A DNA stretch of 64,000 bases from Pseudomonas sp. PICF141 (GCF_002286815.1 NZ_MUNM01000033.1:82565-146564); one strand, 5' to 3'; numbered from the stretch's first letter, positions 10,659-20,385 are shown. Notes: generated from the sequence alone by a model not told the origin. Translations and numbers: made by a program.

Positions 10659-11309
10659 TTATGCCGTTGCCGTTTGTAACACCTGCGGATTCGCATGGAA
10701 AAACACGTGCTCAAGAATCGGGCCGACTGCTACTTCACCGATTTCCTCATAGCCTTGTCGTTTATAGAACTCCAGATAACGAGGATTCCCGGTGTCGAGG
10801 ATCACGCCTTGGGAGTGTTCATCGACGGCGCACCAGTTGTGCACCGCTTGCAGCAGTTGTTCGCCGAAATGCTTGCCCTGGAATTGCGGGTGAACCCCCA
10901 GCAATGGCAAAACATGCACCGCATCGGACGGCACGCACGCCATGACGGCGGCATGGTAATCGAGGTAGCGTCGGGTACAGCGAAATCCGGTGCTGAGCAC
11001 CATTCGCAAGCGCCAGGCCCAGCTTTCGGTGATGCCCAGGCGGCGTTGCGGCGGTGCGATCAGGGCGATGCCGATCAAACGGTCATTGACCAGCAGGCCG
11101 ATGGCTGGCAACTCCTGAAGAAAGTGTTGCTTGACCAGTTCGCGCACCGTCGCCCGTACTCGCTGTTCGTAACCGGGGCGCTCGGCCTCGAACAGATAGC
11201 CGAATGTCGGCTCGTGCCGGTACGCCTGATACAACAAGGAGCGTGCTTCGCGGGAATAGCCGCTGTCGAGCATGTGGATATCGGCAATGGCGGTCGAGGT
11301 TTCGGGCAT
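10659..11309 (-). CDS. GNAT-family N-acetyltransferase
   Basis: A cytoplasmic acetyltransferase of 216 residues. The acetyl-CoA-binding motif A is seen as LLGVHPQFQGKHFGEQLL (Q-x-x-x-x-G type), followed by the typical C-terminal NPRYLEFYKRQGYEEIGE segment. The substrate cannot be predicted. It lies just upstream of tamA on the same strand, with 64 bp between them, so it may be co-transcribed or have its own promoter. Confidence 0.85.
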   Translation of the reverse strand: MPETSTAIADIHMLDSGYSREARSLLYQAYRHEPTFGYLFEAERPGYEQRVRATVRELVKQHFLQELPAIGLLVNDRLIGIALIAPPQRRLGITESWAWRLRMVLSTGFRCTRRYLDYHAAVMACVPSDAVHVLPLLGVHPQFQGKHFGEQLLQAVHNWCAVDEHSQGVILDTGNPRYLEFYKRQGYEEIGEVAVGPILEHVFFHANPQVLQTATA

Positions 11310-11436
11310 AACGGTCGTTCTCCCCTGGGCGCGGCTCAGAAGGCCACGTTCTTATTGGTACGAGCCTTTGGGTGGCTTCACAGTTCCCCAGACAGGTATA
11401 GACCAAGCCGGGAGCTTCATCGACCGGGCTGACGCC

Positions 11437-11526
11437 TTCGCGGGCAAGCCTCGCTCCTACAAGGTTCGCGTCGAGCCACGATTAAATGATCAACACCCAA
11501 TTTGTAGGAGCGAGACTTGCCCGCAA
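11437..11526. repeat. REP element pair, family B (GTAGGAGCGAGGCTTGCCCGCGAA)
   Basis: Inverted arms at 11437-11460 and 11503-11526 contain the core TTCGCGGGCAAGCCTCGCTCC. It occupies most of the 332-bp gap between the divergent GNAT gene and xthA. The rest of that gap shows no gene. Confidence 0.85.
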
Positions 11527-11641
11527 AGAGGCCCGATCTGCCAACACATCTCTGACAGAACACCACGAATCGCCTTACCCCAAGGCTGGCCCCATTCCTA
11601 CATGTCAGCTAGCATCGCACTTTTGCCAGGACTGCCGACCA

Positions 11642-12454
11642 ATGAAGATCGTTTCCTTCAACATCAACGGGCTGCGCGCTCGCCCGCATCAGCTGGCGGC
11701 GCTGATTGAAAAGCATAATCCGGACGTGATCGGGTTGCAGGAAACCAAAGTTCACGACGACCAGTTCCCCCTGGACGAGATTCAGGCTCTGGGTTATCAC
11801 GTGCATTTCCACGGGCAAAAAGGCCATTACGGCGTGGCCCTGCTCTCGCGCCAGGAACCGATTGCACTGCATAAAGGTTTCGCTACTGACGAAGAAGATG
11901 CCCAACGGCGCTTCATCTGGGGCACGTTCGCCGACGCCAATGGCGTGCCGGTGACCATCATGAACGGCTATTTCCCACAGGGCGAAAGCCGTAATCACCC
12001 CACCAAATTCCCGGCCAAGGAACGTTTCTACAGCGATTTGCAACAATTGCTGGAAAGCCGGTTCAGCAACGACCAGCCGATTGTGGTGATGGGCGATGTG
12101 AACATTTCCCCGGAAGACTGTGACATCGGCATTGGCCCGGACAACATGAAGCGCTGGCTGAAAACCGGCAAATGCAGCTTCCTGCCCGAAGAGCGCGAAT
12201 GGATGGCCCGCCTGAAAAATTGGGGCCTGGTCGACAGTTTCCGTCACCTGAACCCTGATATTGCCGACCGTTTCAGTTGGTTCGACTACCGCAGCCGCGG
12301 GTTTGAAGATGAGCCCAAGCGCGGGCTGCGGATTGACCTGATCATGGCATCCCATGGGTTGTTGCCGCGCGTGAAGGATGCCGGCGTGGATTACGATTTG
12401 CGCGCAATGGAAAAGCCCTCCGACCACGCACCGATCTGGCTTGAGTTGAGCTAA
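11642..12454 (+). CDS. xthA: Exodeoxyribonuclease III
   Basis: A 270-residue AP endonuclease/3'-5' exonuclease of the ExoIII family, active in base-excision repair. Catalytic landmarks: [12 protein letters not shown] at the N-terminus, [10 protein letters not shown] (metal Glu), [11 protein letters not shown], and the C-terminal [10 protein letters not shown] (Asp-His pair). ATG at 11642 gives the standard ExoIII N-terminus; the upstream in-frame extension runs back into a REP element and is rejected. No operon partner. Confidence 0.95.
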   Translation: MKIVSFNINGLRARPHQLAALIEKHNPDVIGLQETKVHDDQFPLDEIQALGYHVHFHGQKGHYGVALLSRQEPIALHKGFATDEEDAQRRFIWGTFADANGVPVTIMNGYFPQGESRNHPTKFPAKERFYSDLQQLLESRFSNDQPIVVMGDVNISPEDCDIGIGPDNMKRWLKTGKCSFLPEEREWMARLKNWGLVDSFRHLNPDIADRFSWFDYRSRGFEDEPKRGLRIDLIMASHGLLPRVKDAGVDYDLRAMEKPSDHAPIWLELS

Positions 12455-12480
12455 AAGCAACAGATCGCAGCCTACAGAAT

Positions 12481-12593
12481 GATCATTCCCACGCTCTGCG
12501 TGGGAATGCATCCCGTAACGCTCTGCGTCACATTCAAGAGCGGAACGCGGAGCGTCCTCGGCGGCGTTCCCACGCAGAGCATGGGAACGATCA
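12481..12593. repeat. Intergenic inverted repeat, family A, second copy
   Basis: The arms GATCATTCCCACGCTCTGCG and GCAGAGCATGGGAACGATCA match the element at 382-494 in layout. It lies between xthA and the PstS/OmpA gene. Confidence 0.8.
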
Positions 12594-12660
12594 CTGTCAT
12601 CGTTCAGAAACCTTACTGACTTATTCTCCCGGCACTTTCCCAGGCTTATAAGGTGCCGGC

Positions 12661-14001
12661 ATGACGCTGCGCGTGTTGTTTGTGTCGATACTCGTCGCCC
12701 TGGTGCCGTTAAAAGTGTCGGCCGGCGATTTGCCGACGCCCGAACAGGGCCCGGTGTTGCGCATCCAGGGCTCCAACACCATCGGCGCAGCATTGGGCCC
12801 AGCGCTGGTCGAGGGCTTGATGCGTGAACAGGGCCTGCTCAAGGTTCACAGGCAAGCCCCGGACAAAGCCAACGAACAACGCATCGTCGGCGAAACCGTT
12901 CAGGGACGCCGAGTGGAGGTGGAGGTCGCGGCCCATGGTTCCAGCACCGGGTTCAAAGCCCTGAGAATCGCCTCTGCCGATCTCGCGGCTTCGTCGCGCC
13001 CGATAAAGGACAGCGAACGACTGAATCTTGAGCCACTGGGCGATCTGAAAAGCCCGGTTGCCGAGCAAGTCATCGCCATTGACGGGCTGGCGATCATCCT
13101 TCATCCGCACCATCCGCTGAAGCAACTCGACACCGAACAACTGGCGCGAATCTTCAGCGGCGAAGCGAAAACCTGGGAGGCACTCGGCAGCAGCGGTGGG
13201 ACGATTCATCTTTACGCGCGAGATGACCAATCGGGCACCTATGACACATTCAAGGAACTGGTCCTCAGCCCCCGTGGGAAAACCCTGAGCGGCAACGCGA
13301 AACGCTTCGAATCCAGCGAGCAATTGTCCGACGCGGTCAGTCTGGACCCGCAAGGCATTGGCTTCATCGGTTTGCCCTATGTGCGCCAGGCCAAAGCCGT
13401 GGCCATTGTCGATGGCGACTCCCAGGCCATGCTGCCGGTCAATAGCCTGATCGCGACGGAAGACTACCCGCTGTCCCGGCGGCTGTTCCTTTACCTGCCG
13501 CCGACTGTGAAAAACCCTTGGGCCAAGGCCTTGGTGAAGTTTGCCCAGAGCAGCAAAGGCCAGGCGATCGTCGCGGCCAATGGCTTTGTTGCACAAACGG
13601 TTCAGGCCATGGCCGTCACGCCGAATGCGCTGATGCCTGAGGGGTATCAGGCACTGAGCCGTCATGCCCAGCGCCTGACCGTGAATTTTCGCTTCGAAGA
13701 AGGCAGCGCGACGCTGGATAACAAGGCCCGACAAGACCTGTCGCGGGTGCTCGACTATATAAAGCAGCACCACAAAACCAATCGACAGGTGACACTGGTG
13801 GGGTTTGGCGACGCCAAGAGCGACCCCGCGCGGGCCGATCTGCTGTCGAAACTGCGGGCCATGGCGGTGCGGCGAGAACTGGTGAAAAGCGGCGTGGTGT
13901 TTCGCGAGATTCGCGGGTTCGGCGCCCAGATGCCGGTGGCGACCAACAGCGGGGATGAGGGACGGATCAAAAATCGGCGGGTGGAGGTTTGGGTGTATTG
14001 A
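12661..14001 (+). CDS. PstS-like periplasmic binding domain fused to an OmpA peptidoglycan-binding domain
   Basis: A 446-residue exported protein. A signal peptide (MTLRVLFVSILVALVPLKVSAG) precedes a phosphate-binding-protein-like domain (about 30-320) with QGSNTIG, HGSSTGFKAL and ARDDQSGTYDTF, the ligand-loop pattern of PstS/PBP-like_2 proteins. The C-terminal 110 residues are an OmpA-type domain (NFRFEEGSATLDNKA ... GFGDAKSD ... NRRVEVWV). The fusion suggests a solute-binding protein tethered to peptidoglycan rather than a free transporter subunit. No permease or ATPase genes lie nearby. Whether it binds phosphate is not shown. Confidence 0.85.
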   Translation: MTLRVLFVSILVALVPLKVSAGDLPTPEQGPVLRIQGSNTIGAALGPALVEGLMREQGLLKVHRQAPDKANEQRIVGETVQGRRVEVEVAAHGSSTGFKALRIASADLAASSRPIKDSERLNLEPLGDLKSPVAEQVIAIDGLAIILHPHHPLKQLDTEQLARIFSGEAKTWEALGSSGGTIHLYARDDQSGTYDTFKELVLSPRGKTLSGNAKRFESSEQLSDAVSLDPQGIGFIGLPYVRQAKAVAIVDGDSQAMLPVNSLIATEDYPLSRRLFLYLPPTVKNPWAKALVKFAQSSKGQAIVAANGFVAQTVQAMAVTPNALMPEGYQALSRHAQRLTVNFRFEEGSATLDNKARQDLSRVLDYIKQHHKTNRQVTLVGFGDAKSDPARADLLSKLRAMAVRRELVKSGVVFREIRGFGAQMPVATNSGDEGRIKNRRVEVWVY

Positions 14002-14034
14002 ATCAGATACTGATGTAGTGAGTCGGCTGACCCC

Positions 14035-14123
14035 ATCGCGGGCAAGCCCGCTCCCACAGTGTCCGTGTCGTACACAAAATCTGTGAACACCACTGCAACT
14101 GTGGGAGCGGGCTTGCCCGCGAT
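14035..14123. repeat. REP element pair, family B variant (GTGGGAGCGGGCTTGCCCGCGAT)
   Basis: Inverted arms at 14035-14060 and 14098-14123 lie between the convergent PstS/OmpA and acyl-CoA dehydrogenase genes. Confidence 0.85.
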
Positions 14124-14143
14124 GAACGATGACGCGGTGCCTG

Positions 14144-15373
14144 TCAGTGCCCGCTACGCATCATCTCTTTCGGCACATATTTGCCGATCTCGAACTTGCC
14201 GATCGCCGCGCGGTGCACTTCGTCCGGGCCGTCGGCCAGGCGCAAGGTGCGTTGCATGGCGTACATGTAGGCCAGCGGGAAATCGTTGGAAACCCCTGCC
14301 CCGCCATGGATCTGGATCGCCCGGTCGATCACCCGCAATGCGACGTTCGGCGCCACGACTTTGATCTGCGCGATCTCGCTCTTGGCCACCTTGTTGCCGA
14401 CGGTGTCCATCATGTACGCCGCTTTCAATGTCAGCAGGCGCGCCATGTCGATCTCCATCCGCGAGTCGGCGATTTTGTCGATGTTACCGCCCAGACGCGC
14501 CAGGGGTTTACCGAACGCAGTGCGGTTGACCGCACGTTTGCACATCAGCTCCAACGCACGCTCGGCCATGCCGATCGAACGCATGCAGTGGTGAATTCGG
14601 CCTGGGCCGAGGCGACCCTGCGCAATTTCGAAGCCGCGTCCTTCACCCAACAGGACGTTTTCGTACGGCACCCGAACGTTTTCGAACAGTACTTCGGCGT
14701 GGCCGTGAGGCGCATCGTCGTAACCGAACACCGGCAGCGGCCGCACGATTTTCACGCCCGGGGTATCCACCGGCACCAGAATCATCGAGTGCTGCGCATG
14801 ACGCGGTGCATCCGGGTTGCTCAGGCCCATGAAGATCAGGATTTTGCAGCGCGGATCGCAGGCGCCAGAGGTCCACCATTTCTTGCCGTTGATCACCCAC
14901 TCGTCGCCATCACGCACAGCGCGGGCGGCCATATTGGTGGCGTCGGACGAGGCCACGTCCGGCTCGGTCATGGCGAACGCCGAGCGAATCTCGCCGCGTA
15001 ACAGCGGTTCGAGCCAACGTTGCTTCTGTTCTTCATTGGCGTAACGCACCAGCACTTCCATGTTGCCGGTGTCTGGCGCGGAGCAGTTGAACGGCTCAGG
15101 ACCCAGCAGCGAGCGGCCCATGATTTCCGCCAATGGCGCATATTCGAGGTTGCTCAGGCCGGCGCCGAGTTCGGATTCGGGCAGGAACAAATTCCACAAA
15201 CCTTCAGCTTTGGCCTTGAGTTTGAGTTCCTCCATGATCGCTGTCGGCTGCCAGCGATCGCCCTCGGCGACCTGGCGTTCGAACACCGCTTCGGCGGGGT
15301 AAACGTAGGTATCCATGAACGCGGTCACGCGCTCACGCAGTTCTTGCACTTTGGGCGAATAAGCGAAATCCAT
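14144..15373 (-). CDS. Acyl-CoA dehydrogenase family protein
   Basis: A 409-residue FAD enzyme of the acyl-CoA dehydrogenase superfamily. FAD/substrate-site motifs include [28 protein letters not shown], and near the end [20 protein letters not shown]. Length and domain order are normal. It is divergently transcribed from a LysR regulator across 165 bp, an arrangement that suggests local control. The acyl substrate is unknown. It is distinct in sequence from LiuA in the same window. Confidence 0.9.
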   Translation of the reverse strand: MDFAYSPKVQELRERVTAFMDTYVYPAEAVFERQVAEGDRWQPTAIMEELKLKAKAEGLWNLFLPESELGAGLSNLEYAPLAEIMGRSLLGPEPFNCSAPDTGNMEVLVRYANEEQKQRWLEPLLRGEIRSAFAMTEPDVASSDATNMAARAVRDGDEWVINGKKWWTSGACDPRCKILIFMGLSNPDAPRHAQHSMILVPVDTPGVKIVRPLPVFGYDDAPHGHAEVLFENVRVPYENVLLGEGRGFEIAQGRLGPGRIHHCMRSIGMAERALELMCKRAVNRTAFGKPLARLGGNIDKIADSRMEIDMARLLTLKAAYMMDTVGNKVAKSEIAQIKVVAPNVALRVIDRAIQIHGGAGVSNDFPLAYMYAMQRTLRLADGPDEVHRAAIGKFEIGKYVPKEMMRSGH

Positions 15374-15538
15374 GGGCGGTTACCTTCTGAAGGGAGGTTG
15401 TTCAGGTGATGCAATCGATGCTAGAACAGCATTGATAATTTACCTAGCCTATTCTCGGCGTGTATTAACATTCATCACCGATATATGATCGACTGATCGA
15501 GCCCCCTTCCTGATAACAAGAACAGAGAGCGCAGCGCA

Positions 15539-16468
15539 ATGAATCTGAGCAAGGTCGACCTCAACCTTTTCATCGTCTTCGACGCGATCTACACCGAAGC
15601 CAACCTGACGCGCGCCGGGCAGATTGTCGGCATTACTCAACCCGCGGTGTCGAACGCTCTGGCCCGCCTGCGCGAGACCTTCAACGATCCGCTTTTCGTG
15701 CGTACCGCCCAAGGCATGGTGCCCACGCCGATGGCGCAGAACATCATCGGCCCCGTGCGCAACGCCCTCTCCTTGCTGCGGGTGTCGGTGCAGGAAAGCC
15801 GTATTTTCAATCCGTTGCAGGCGGTCAAGACTTACCGCATCAGCATGACCGACCTCACTGAAGCGGTGATCCTGCCGCCGCTGTTCCAGCGCCTGCGACG
15901 CCTGGCGCCGACGGTGATCATCGAGAGTTTCCTGTCCAAACGTCGCGAGACCACCAAGGAATTGGCGGCCGGGCGTCTTGATTTCGCGGTGGATGCGCCA
16001 CTCAACACTGACCCCCAGGTGCGTCACGTCAAGTTGATGGAGGACCGTTACGTGTGCGCCATGCGCAAGGGCCATCCCTTGGCGGGCAAAGAGAAATTCA
16101 CCCTCGACGATTATCTGTCCCTGACCCACATCCATATTTCCAGCCGGCGCAGCGGTCTGGGTTATGTCGACCTGGCCCTGGGCAAAATGGGCATCCAGCG
16201 CAAGATCGCCCTGCGCTCCCAGCACTACTTGATGGCCTCCCAAGTGCTGCAACAGACCGACATGGTCATGACCGTGCCGGAACGCTTCGCCCGTCGCCAT
16301 GACTTGTACGCGGTGAACCTGCCGGTCAAGGAAGTTCCGCCGGTGGAAACTCACCTCTACTGGCACGAAAGCACTGACCAGGATCCGGCCAACCGCTGGA
16401 TGCGCGAGCAAATAATCGAGTTGTGCCAGCAGGTTACGGCGCATGAGAAGAAGCTGGACAAGGTGTAG
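15539..16468 (+). CDS. LysR-family transcriptional regulator
   Basis: A 309-residue regulator with an N-terminal winged helix-turn-helix (ANLTRAGQIVGITQPAVSNALARLRE) and a C-terminal periplasmic-binding-like effector domain. It is divergent from the acyl-CoA dehydrogenase gene at 14144-15373 with 165 bp between starts, so it probably controls that gene and itself. The effector is unknown. Confidence 0.9.
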   Translation: MNLSKVDLNLFIVFDAIYTEANLTRAGQIVGITQPAVSNALARLRETFNDPLFVRTAQGMVPTPMAQNIIGPVRNALSLLRVSVQESRIFNPLQAVKTYRISMTDLTEAVILPPLFQRLRRLAPTVIIESFLSKRRETTKELAAGRLDFAVDAPLNTDPQVRHVKLMEDRYVCAMRKGHPLAGKEKFTLDDYLSLTHIHISSRRSGLGYVDLALGKMGIQRKIALRSQHYLMASQVLQQTDMVMTVPERFARRHDLYAVNLPVKEVPPVETHLYWHESTDQDPANRWMREQIIELCQQVTAHEKKLDKV

Positions 16469-16492
16469 GGCCTTTGCGCCGCGTCATCGTTC

Positions 16493-16559
16493 TTCGCGGG
16501 CAAGCCTCGCTCCTACGGTTGAAATGCATTCCCCTGTAGGAGCGAGGCTTGCCCGCGAA
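16493..16559. repeat. REP element pair, family B
   Basis: Tight inverted arms at 16493-16516 and 16536-16559 with a 19-base loop. It lies just before the liuR promoter. Confidence 0.85.
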
Positions 16560-16592
16560 GAGGTCGTCAGCAGCACCATAAATTCATGCCCC

Positions 16593-16622
16593 TTGACGTA
16601 AACGTCAACCTGCCATTAGCTT
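16593..16622 (+). promoter_or_regulatory. liuR promoter with MerR-type palindromic operator
   Basis: The palindrome TTGACGTAAACGTCAA (16593-16608) contains a -35-like TTGACG. A weak -10 (TAGCTT, 16617-16622) follows after 18 bp, a long spacer as expected of MerR-family promoters. A related palindrome occurs in front of liuA, so LiuR autoregulation and control of liuABCD is the simplest reading. Confidence 0.65.
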
Positions 16623-16650
16623 AGCGCCATGACCTTTTTCGAGCGCTTCC

Positions 16651-17052
16651 ATGAGCAGCCAGACCTATAGCATTTCCGACCTCGCCCGCGAGCTCGACAT
16701 CACCACCCGGGCCATTCGCTTCTATGAAGAGCAAGGCCTGCTCTGCCCCGAGCGTCGCGGCCAGGAACGCATTTACTCGCCCCGTGACAAGGTCAGCCTG
16801 AAGCTGATCCTGCGGGGCAAACGCATAGGTTTTTCCCTGGCCGAATGCCGCGAGCTGATCGAGCTCTATGACCCCTCCAGCGGTAACACCAAGCAACTGC
16901 ACAGCATGCTGGCGAAAATCGCCGAGCGTCGGGAACAACTCGAACAGCAACTGCTGGACATCGAACAGATGAAACTTGAGCTCGATACGGCCGAAGAGCG
17001 CTGTACTCAGGCCTTGGAGCAAACGATCAAAAGCCAGCAGGCCGTCCAATAG
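16651..17052 (+). CDS. liuR: MerR-family regulator of leucine/isovalerate catabolism
   Basis: A 133-residue MerR protein: N-terminal helix-turn-helix (YSISDLARELDITTRAIRFYEEQGLL) and a C-terminal dimerisation coiled coil (AKIAERREQLEQQLLDIEQM). It has no cysteine metal-binding site, fitting a metabolite-sensing member. Its place just before the HMG-CoA lyase gene and the liu cluster identifies it as LiuR. It is preceded by a palindromic MerR-type promoter. In P. aeruginosa LiuR controls the liu operon. Confidence 0.9.
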   Translation: MSSQTYSISDLARELDITTRAIRFYEEQGLLCPERRGQERIYSPRDKVSLKLILRGKRIGFSLAECRELIELYDPSSGNTKQLHSMLAKIAERREQLEQQLLDIEQMKLELDTAEERCTQALEQTIKSQQAVQ

Positions 17053-17117
17053 GTCTACACAAGCCCGCTCCCACAGGGTTTTCCCAGCATTCAGACAATC
17101 AGCACAGGTCCATTGCC

Positions 17118-18017
17118 ATGTCCCTACCCAGCCACGTACGCCTGGTCGAAGTCGGCCCCCGCGACGGTCTGCAAAACGAAGCCCAACCCATCAGCGTTGC
17201 AGACAAGGTGCAACTGGTCGATGCACTGACCGCTGCCGGCCTGGGTTACATAGAAGTCGGCAGTTTCGTCTCGCCCAAATGGGTGCCGCAAATGGCCGGT
17301 TCCGCCGAAGTCTTCGCGCAGATCCAGCGCAAACCGGGCGTGACCTATGGCGCCCTCGCCCCCAACCTGCGGGGCTTTGAAGATGCCATCGCCGCCGGGG
17401 TCAAGGAAGTCGCGGTGTTCGCCGCTGCGTCCGAATCGTTTTCCCAACGCAACATCAATTGTTCGATCAGCGAAAGCCTGGAACGCTTCGTGCCAATCAT
17501 GGACGCCGCTAGACAACACGGCGTCAGCGTGCGCGGTTACGTGTCTTGCGTGCTGGGCTGCCCTTATGAAGGTGACATTGCACCGGAACACGTCGCCCGG
17601 GTTGCTCGTGAGCTCTATGCGATGGGCTGCTACGAGGTTTCGCTAGGGGACACCATCGGCACCGGCACCGCTGGCGCCACCCGCAAGATGTTCGAAGTGG
17701 TGTCGGCCGATGTGCCACGTGAAAAACTGGCCGGGCACTTTCACGATACCTATGGCCAGGCCATGGCCAACATTTACGCCAGCCTGCTGGAAGGCATCGC
17801 GGTGTTCGACAGCTCCGTCGCCGGCCTTGGCGGCTGCCCCTACGCCAAGGGCGCCAGCGGGAATGTCGCGACCGAAGATGTGGTTTACCTGCTCAACGGC
17901 CTGGGTATCGAAACCGGAATCGACCTGGACGCCTTGATCCGCGCCGGCCAACAGATTTGCACAGTGCTGGGGCGCCCTACCGGTTCACGCGTGGCCAAAG
18001 CCCGCAGTGCGCAGTGA
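17118..18017 (+). CDS. liuE: Hydroxymethylglutaryl-CoA lyase
   Basis: A TIM-barrel lyase of 299 residues (also called MvaB/HmgL). It cleaves HMG-CoA to acetoacetate and acetyl-CoA, the last step of leucine breakdown. The signature VGPRDGLQNE is at the N-terminus, and the catalytic cysteine loop GLGGCPYAKGASGNVATEDV near the C-terminus. It follows liuR by 65 bp. Unlike P. aeruginosa, where liuE follows liuD, here it stands apart from liuABCD. Confidence 0.95.
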   Translation: MSLPSHVRLVEVGPRDGLQNEAQPISVADKVQLVDALTAAGLGYIEVGSFVSPKWVPQMAGSAEVFAQIQRKPGVTYGALAPNLRGFEDAIAAGVKEVAVFAAASESFSQRNINCSISESLERFVPIMDAARQHGVSVRGYVSCVLGCPYEGDIAPEHVARVARELYAMGCYEVSLGDTIGTGTAGATRKMFEVVSADVPREKLAGHFHDTYGQAMANIYASLLEGIAVFDSSVAGLGGCPYAKGASGNVATEDVVYLLNGLGIETGIDLDALIRAGQQICTVLGRPTGSRVAKARSAQ

Positions 18018-18035
18018 CAAGGTGGATGTGTCCAG

Positions 18036-18078
18036 GTGTTACCACGTGTGCTGAAACGTGGGCGGAAACGAGTAACAC
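18036..18078 (+). promoter_or_regulatory. Candidate enhancer (upstream activating sequence) for crcY
   Basis: Perfect 7-bp inverted arms GTGTTAC (18036-18042) and GTAACAC (18072-18078) are separated by 29 bp. They lie about 110-150 bp upstream of the predicted crcY start, the right distance for a sigma-54 enhancer. CrcY/CrcZ RNAs are known to be activated by CbrB, an NtrC-type regulator. That CbrB binds this pair is inference. Confidence 0.45.
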
Positions 18079-18159
18079 GGAAACAAATTGTCAGGTTTGG
18101 CTCGGATAAAAACCCTCATGAAAAACTCAAACCATTGATTTCAAAGGGTTTTAAAAAGT

Positions 18160-18175
18160 TGGCACGGCTTCTGCT
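18160..18175 (+). promoter_or_regulatory. Sigma-54 promoter of crcY
   Basis: TGGCACGGCTTCTGCT matches the RpoN consensus TGGCACG-N4-TTGCW with correct GG-to-GC spacing and one mismatch. Transcription should begin about 12 bp downstream of the GC, near 18186. Confidence 0.85.
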
Positions 18176-18185
18176 ATCTCTATGG

Positions 18186-18557
18186 CATAACAAGAATAAA
18201 AACTGCAAACCAATAAAAATAAGACGTAACGACTCTGACATAACAAGAACAACACGGCAGAGACGCAGCTAACAGATTTTTTTGGAGAAGATGTGCTTTT
18301 CAGGGTGCTTTTCGAAGTTACCCGCAACCGGGCAGAGAACAATAAAACTACCTTCAGGTAGCTCCCGAACTGGTTGGATCGCTTGGCGAAAAAGTAGATC
18401 AGCGCTCAAAAAAATACGTTTGCTCTTGATCCCGGATGGGGATCGACAAAAACAGCGGTAAAGGGCCACGGTTACCAAAAACAACAACAGACCGCCCCTC
18501 AATAATAAAAAAAGAGCACGTACGACAAAATTAAAGGGGAGCTTCGGCTCCCCTTTG
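18186..18557 (+). ncRNA. crcY: CrcY-type small RNA (Hfq/Crc-sequestering catabolite-repression RNA)
   Basis: Predicted transcript of about 370 nt between a sigma-54 promoter and a GC hairpin. It contains six A-rich CA motifs of the AANAANAA form: 18189-18196, 18212-18219, 18242-18249, 18338-18345, 18480-18487 and 18501-18508. Such motifs bind Hfq/Crc. When CbrA/CbrB signals poor carbon supply, the RNA soaks up Hfq and lifts catabolite repression. The length, the RpoN promoter and the position after the HMG-CoA lyase gene match what I recall for crcY in P. putida. Open reading frames crossing it on either strand lack coding character. Confidence 0.88.
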
Positions 18558-18562
18558 TGCTT
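18533..18562 (+). terminator. Rho-independent terminator of crcY
   Basis: A 10-bp stem, AAAGGGGAGC/GCTCCCCTTT, with a TTCG tetraloop (18533-18556) is followed by a modest T-rich run (TGTGCTTT). Confidence 0.8.
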
Positions 18563-18589
18563 TCTGTCGTTCAGGTTTCCACGTCTCCT

Positions 18590-18679
18590 GTGGGAGCGGG
18601 CTTGCCCGCGATGAGGCCGGAACATTCAACATTGATGTCGACTGGTCTGACGCCATCGCGGGCAAGCCCGGTCCCACAG
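18590..18679. repeat. REP element pair, family B variant
   Basis: Arms GTGGGAGCGGGCTTGCCCGC and GCGGGCAAGCCCGGTCCCAC bound a spacer containing ATTGATGTCGACTGGT. A similar spacer phrase (CAATGTCGACTGAT) occurs inside the element at 36624-36710. Confidence 0.85.
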
Positions 18680-18687
18680 GGATTGGG

Positions 18688-20385
18688 TTACCGTTCGTTT
18701 ACCCTGAGCTCCTCGATACTGATCTCACGCATCCGGAATTTCTGGATCTTCCCGGTCACGGTCATCGGAAATTCCTCGACGAATTTGAAGTAACGCGGTG
18801 TCTTGAAGTGCGCAATGCGCTCCTTGCACCAGGCTTGCAGTTCCTGTTCGGTAGCGCTGTGGCCGGGGTGGAATTTGATCCAGGCAACGATCTCTTCGCC
18901 ATAACGGGAACAAGGAATACCGATCACTTGTACGTCGGCTATCGCCGGGTGGGTGAAGAAGAACTCTTCCAGCTCCCGTGGGTAAATATTCTCACCGCCG
19001 CGGATGATCATGTCTTTGTTACGCCCGGCGATGCACACATAACCTTCGTCGTTCATGCTCGCCAGATCGCCGGTGTGCATCCAGCCCGCCTCATCGATAG
19101 CCTCGGCGGTGCCCTGCGGGTTATTCCAGTAGCCGAGCATCACGCTGTAACCTCGAGTACACAGCTCACCGATGGTGCCGCGCGGTACCAGGTTGCCCGC
19201 CTCGTCGATGATTTTGCTTTCCAGTTGCGGCTGGGTTCGGCCAACAGTGGTGACGCGCAATTCCAGCTCGTCTGACGGACCGGTCTGCAAAGACACGGGG
19301 CTGGTTTCCGTCATGCCGTAGGCAATCTGCACTTCGCTCATGTGCATTTCATTGATGACCCGACGCATCACTTCGATCGGACAGGTCGCCCCGGCCATGA
19401 TCCCGGTGCGCAGGCTCGACAAATCAAACTCGGCGCGCTGGGGTTGATCGAGCATGGCGATGAACATGGTCGGCACGCCGTAAAGCGCGGTGGCTTTTTC
19501 TTCGGCGACGGTGCTCAGCGTCAGCAATGGATCGAAGGCGTCGTTGGGGTAAATCATGGTGCTGGCGTGGGTGATGCAGCCGAGGTTGCCCATGACCATG
19601 CCGAAGCAGTGATACAGCGGCACCGGGATCACCAGCCGATCATTGGCCGTCAGCCCGAGGCTTTCGCCGACCATGTAGCCGTTGTTGAGAATGTTGTAGT
19701 GGCTGAGGGTCGCGCCCTTGGGGAAACCGGTGGTGCCTGAGGTGTACTGAATGTTCACTGCCTGGTCGAAATGCAGGCTGTCCTGGCGTTCCCGCAATTG
19801 CTCGACCGACACGCTGGCCGCCAGATCGGTCAGTTGCGACCACGGCAGGAAACCCGATGGCGGCTGTGCATCCAGGCTGATCACGCCGCGCAGTTCCGGC
19901 AGGCGTTCGCTCTGTAACTGGCCGATGGCTTGCTCTGCCAGTTCCGGTGCCAATCCTTGCAACATGCCGTGATAGTCGGAGGTTTTGAAGGCCCCGGCAC
20001 AGACCAGCCATTGGCAACCGGATTGCTTCAACACGTATTCGAGTTCGGAACTGCGGTAAGCCGGATTGATGTTGACCAGGATCACGCCGATTTTCGCACT
20101 GGCGAACTGGCTGATGCACCACTGGGCACAGTTCGGCGCCCAGATGCCGAGCCGGTCACCGGCCTGCAAGCCCAACGCCAAAAATGCCCGGGCGTGCAGG
20201 TCGACGGCTTCTGACAGCTGCTGCCAGGTGTAGCGCAATTGCTGATGGCGCACGACCAGCGCCTCCCCGTTCGGGTATTGCGCGACCGTATTATCAAACG
20301 CCTGCCCGATGGTTATCGCCAGCAAGGCTTTATCCTGGGAACCACGGGTATAGCTGCGCTGCGGGCTTGCACTGGGTTGATCCAT
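18688..20385 (-). CDS. AMP-binding acyl-CoA synthetase
   Basis: A 565-residue member of the acyl-adenylate-forming family. It activates a carboxylic acid to its CoA thioester via an acyl-AMP. Motifs: [17 protein letters not shown] (P-loop), [32 protein letters not shown] and the C-terminal TGKIQKFRM with the catalytic lysine. Its place inside the liu region suggests a branched or medium-chain acid such as isovalerate, but this is inference. It is transcribed opposite to the liu genes and convergent with crcY. Confidence 0.9.
   Translation of the reverse strand: MDQPSASPQRSYTRGSQDKALLAITIGQAFDNTVAQYPNGEALVVRHQQLRYTWQQLSEAVDLHARAFLALGLQAGDRLGIWAPNCAQWCISQFASAKIGVILVNINPAYRSSELEYVLKQSGCQWLVCAGAFKTSDYHGMLQGLAPELAEQAIGQLQSERLPELRGVISLDAQPPSGFLPWSQLTDLAASVSVEQLRERQDSLHFDQAVNIQYTSGTTGFPKGATLSHYNILNNGYMVGESLGLTANDRLVIPVPLYHCFGMVMGNLGCITHASTMIYPNDAFDPLLTLSTVAEEKATALYGVPTMFIAMLDQPQRAEFDLSSLRTGIMAGATCPIEVMRRVINEMHMSEVQIAYGMTETSPVSLQTGPSDELELRVTTVGRTQPQLESKIIDEAGNLVPRGTIGELCTRGYSVMLGYWNNPQGTAEAIDEAGWMHTGDLASMNDEGYVCIAGRNKDMIIRGGENIYPRELEEFFFTHPAIADVQVIGIPCSRYGEEIVAWIKFHPGHSATEQELQAWCKERIAHFKTPRYFKFVEEFPMTVTGKIQKFRMREISIEELRVNER

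Noticed and set aside
12709..13773. A 354-residue minus-strand frame over the PstS/OmpA gene
   Set aside because: The plus-strand gene has a signal peptide and two recognisable domains; the antisense frame has none.
18036..18272. Short ORF (78 residues) at the start of the crcY region
   Set aside because: It runs across the sigma-54 promoter and the first CA motifs; lysine/arginine-rich composition simply reflects the A-rich RNA gene.
18269..18625. Minus-strand ORF of 118 residues over crcY
   Set aside because: It covers the sRNA terminator and a REP element; hydrophobic leucine runs come from the reversed A-rich motifs.
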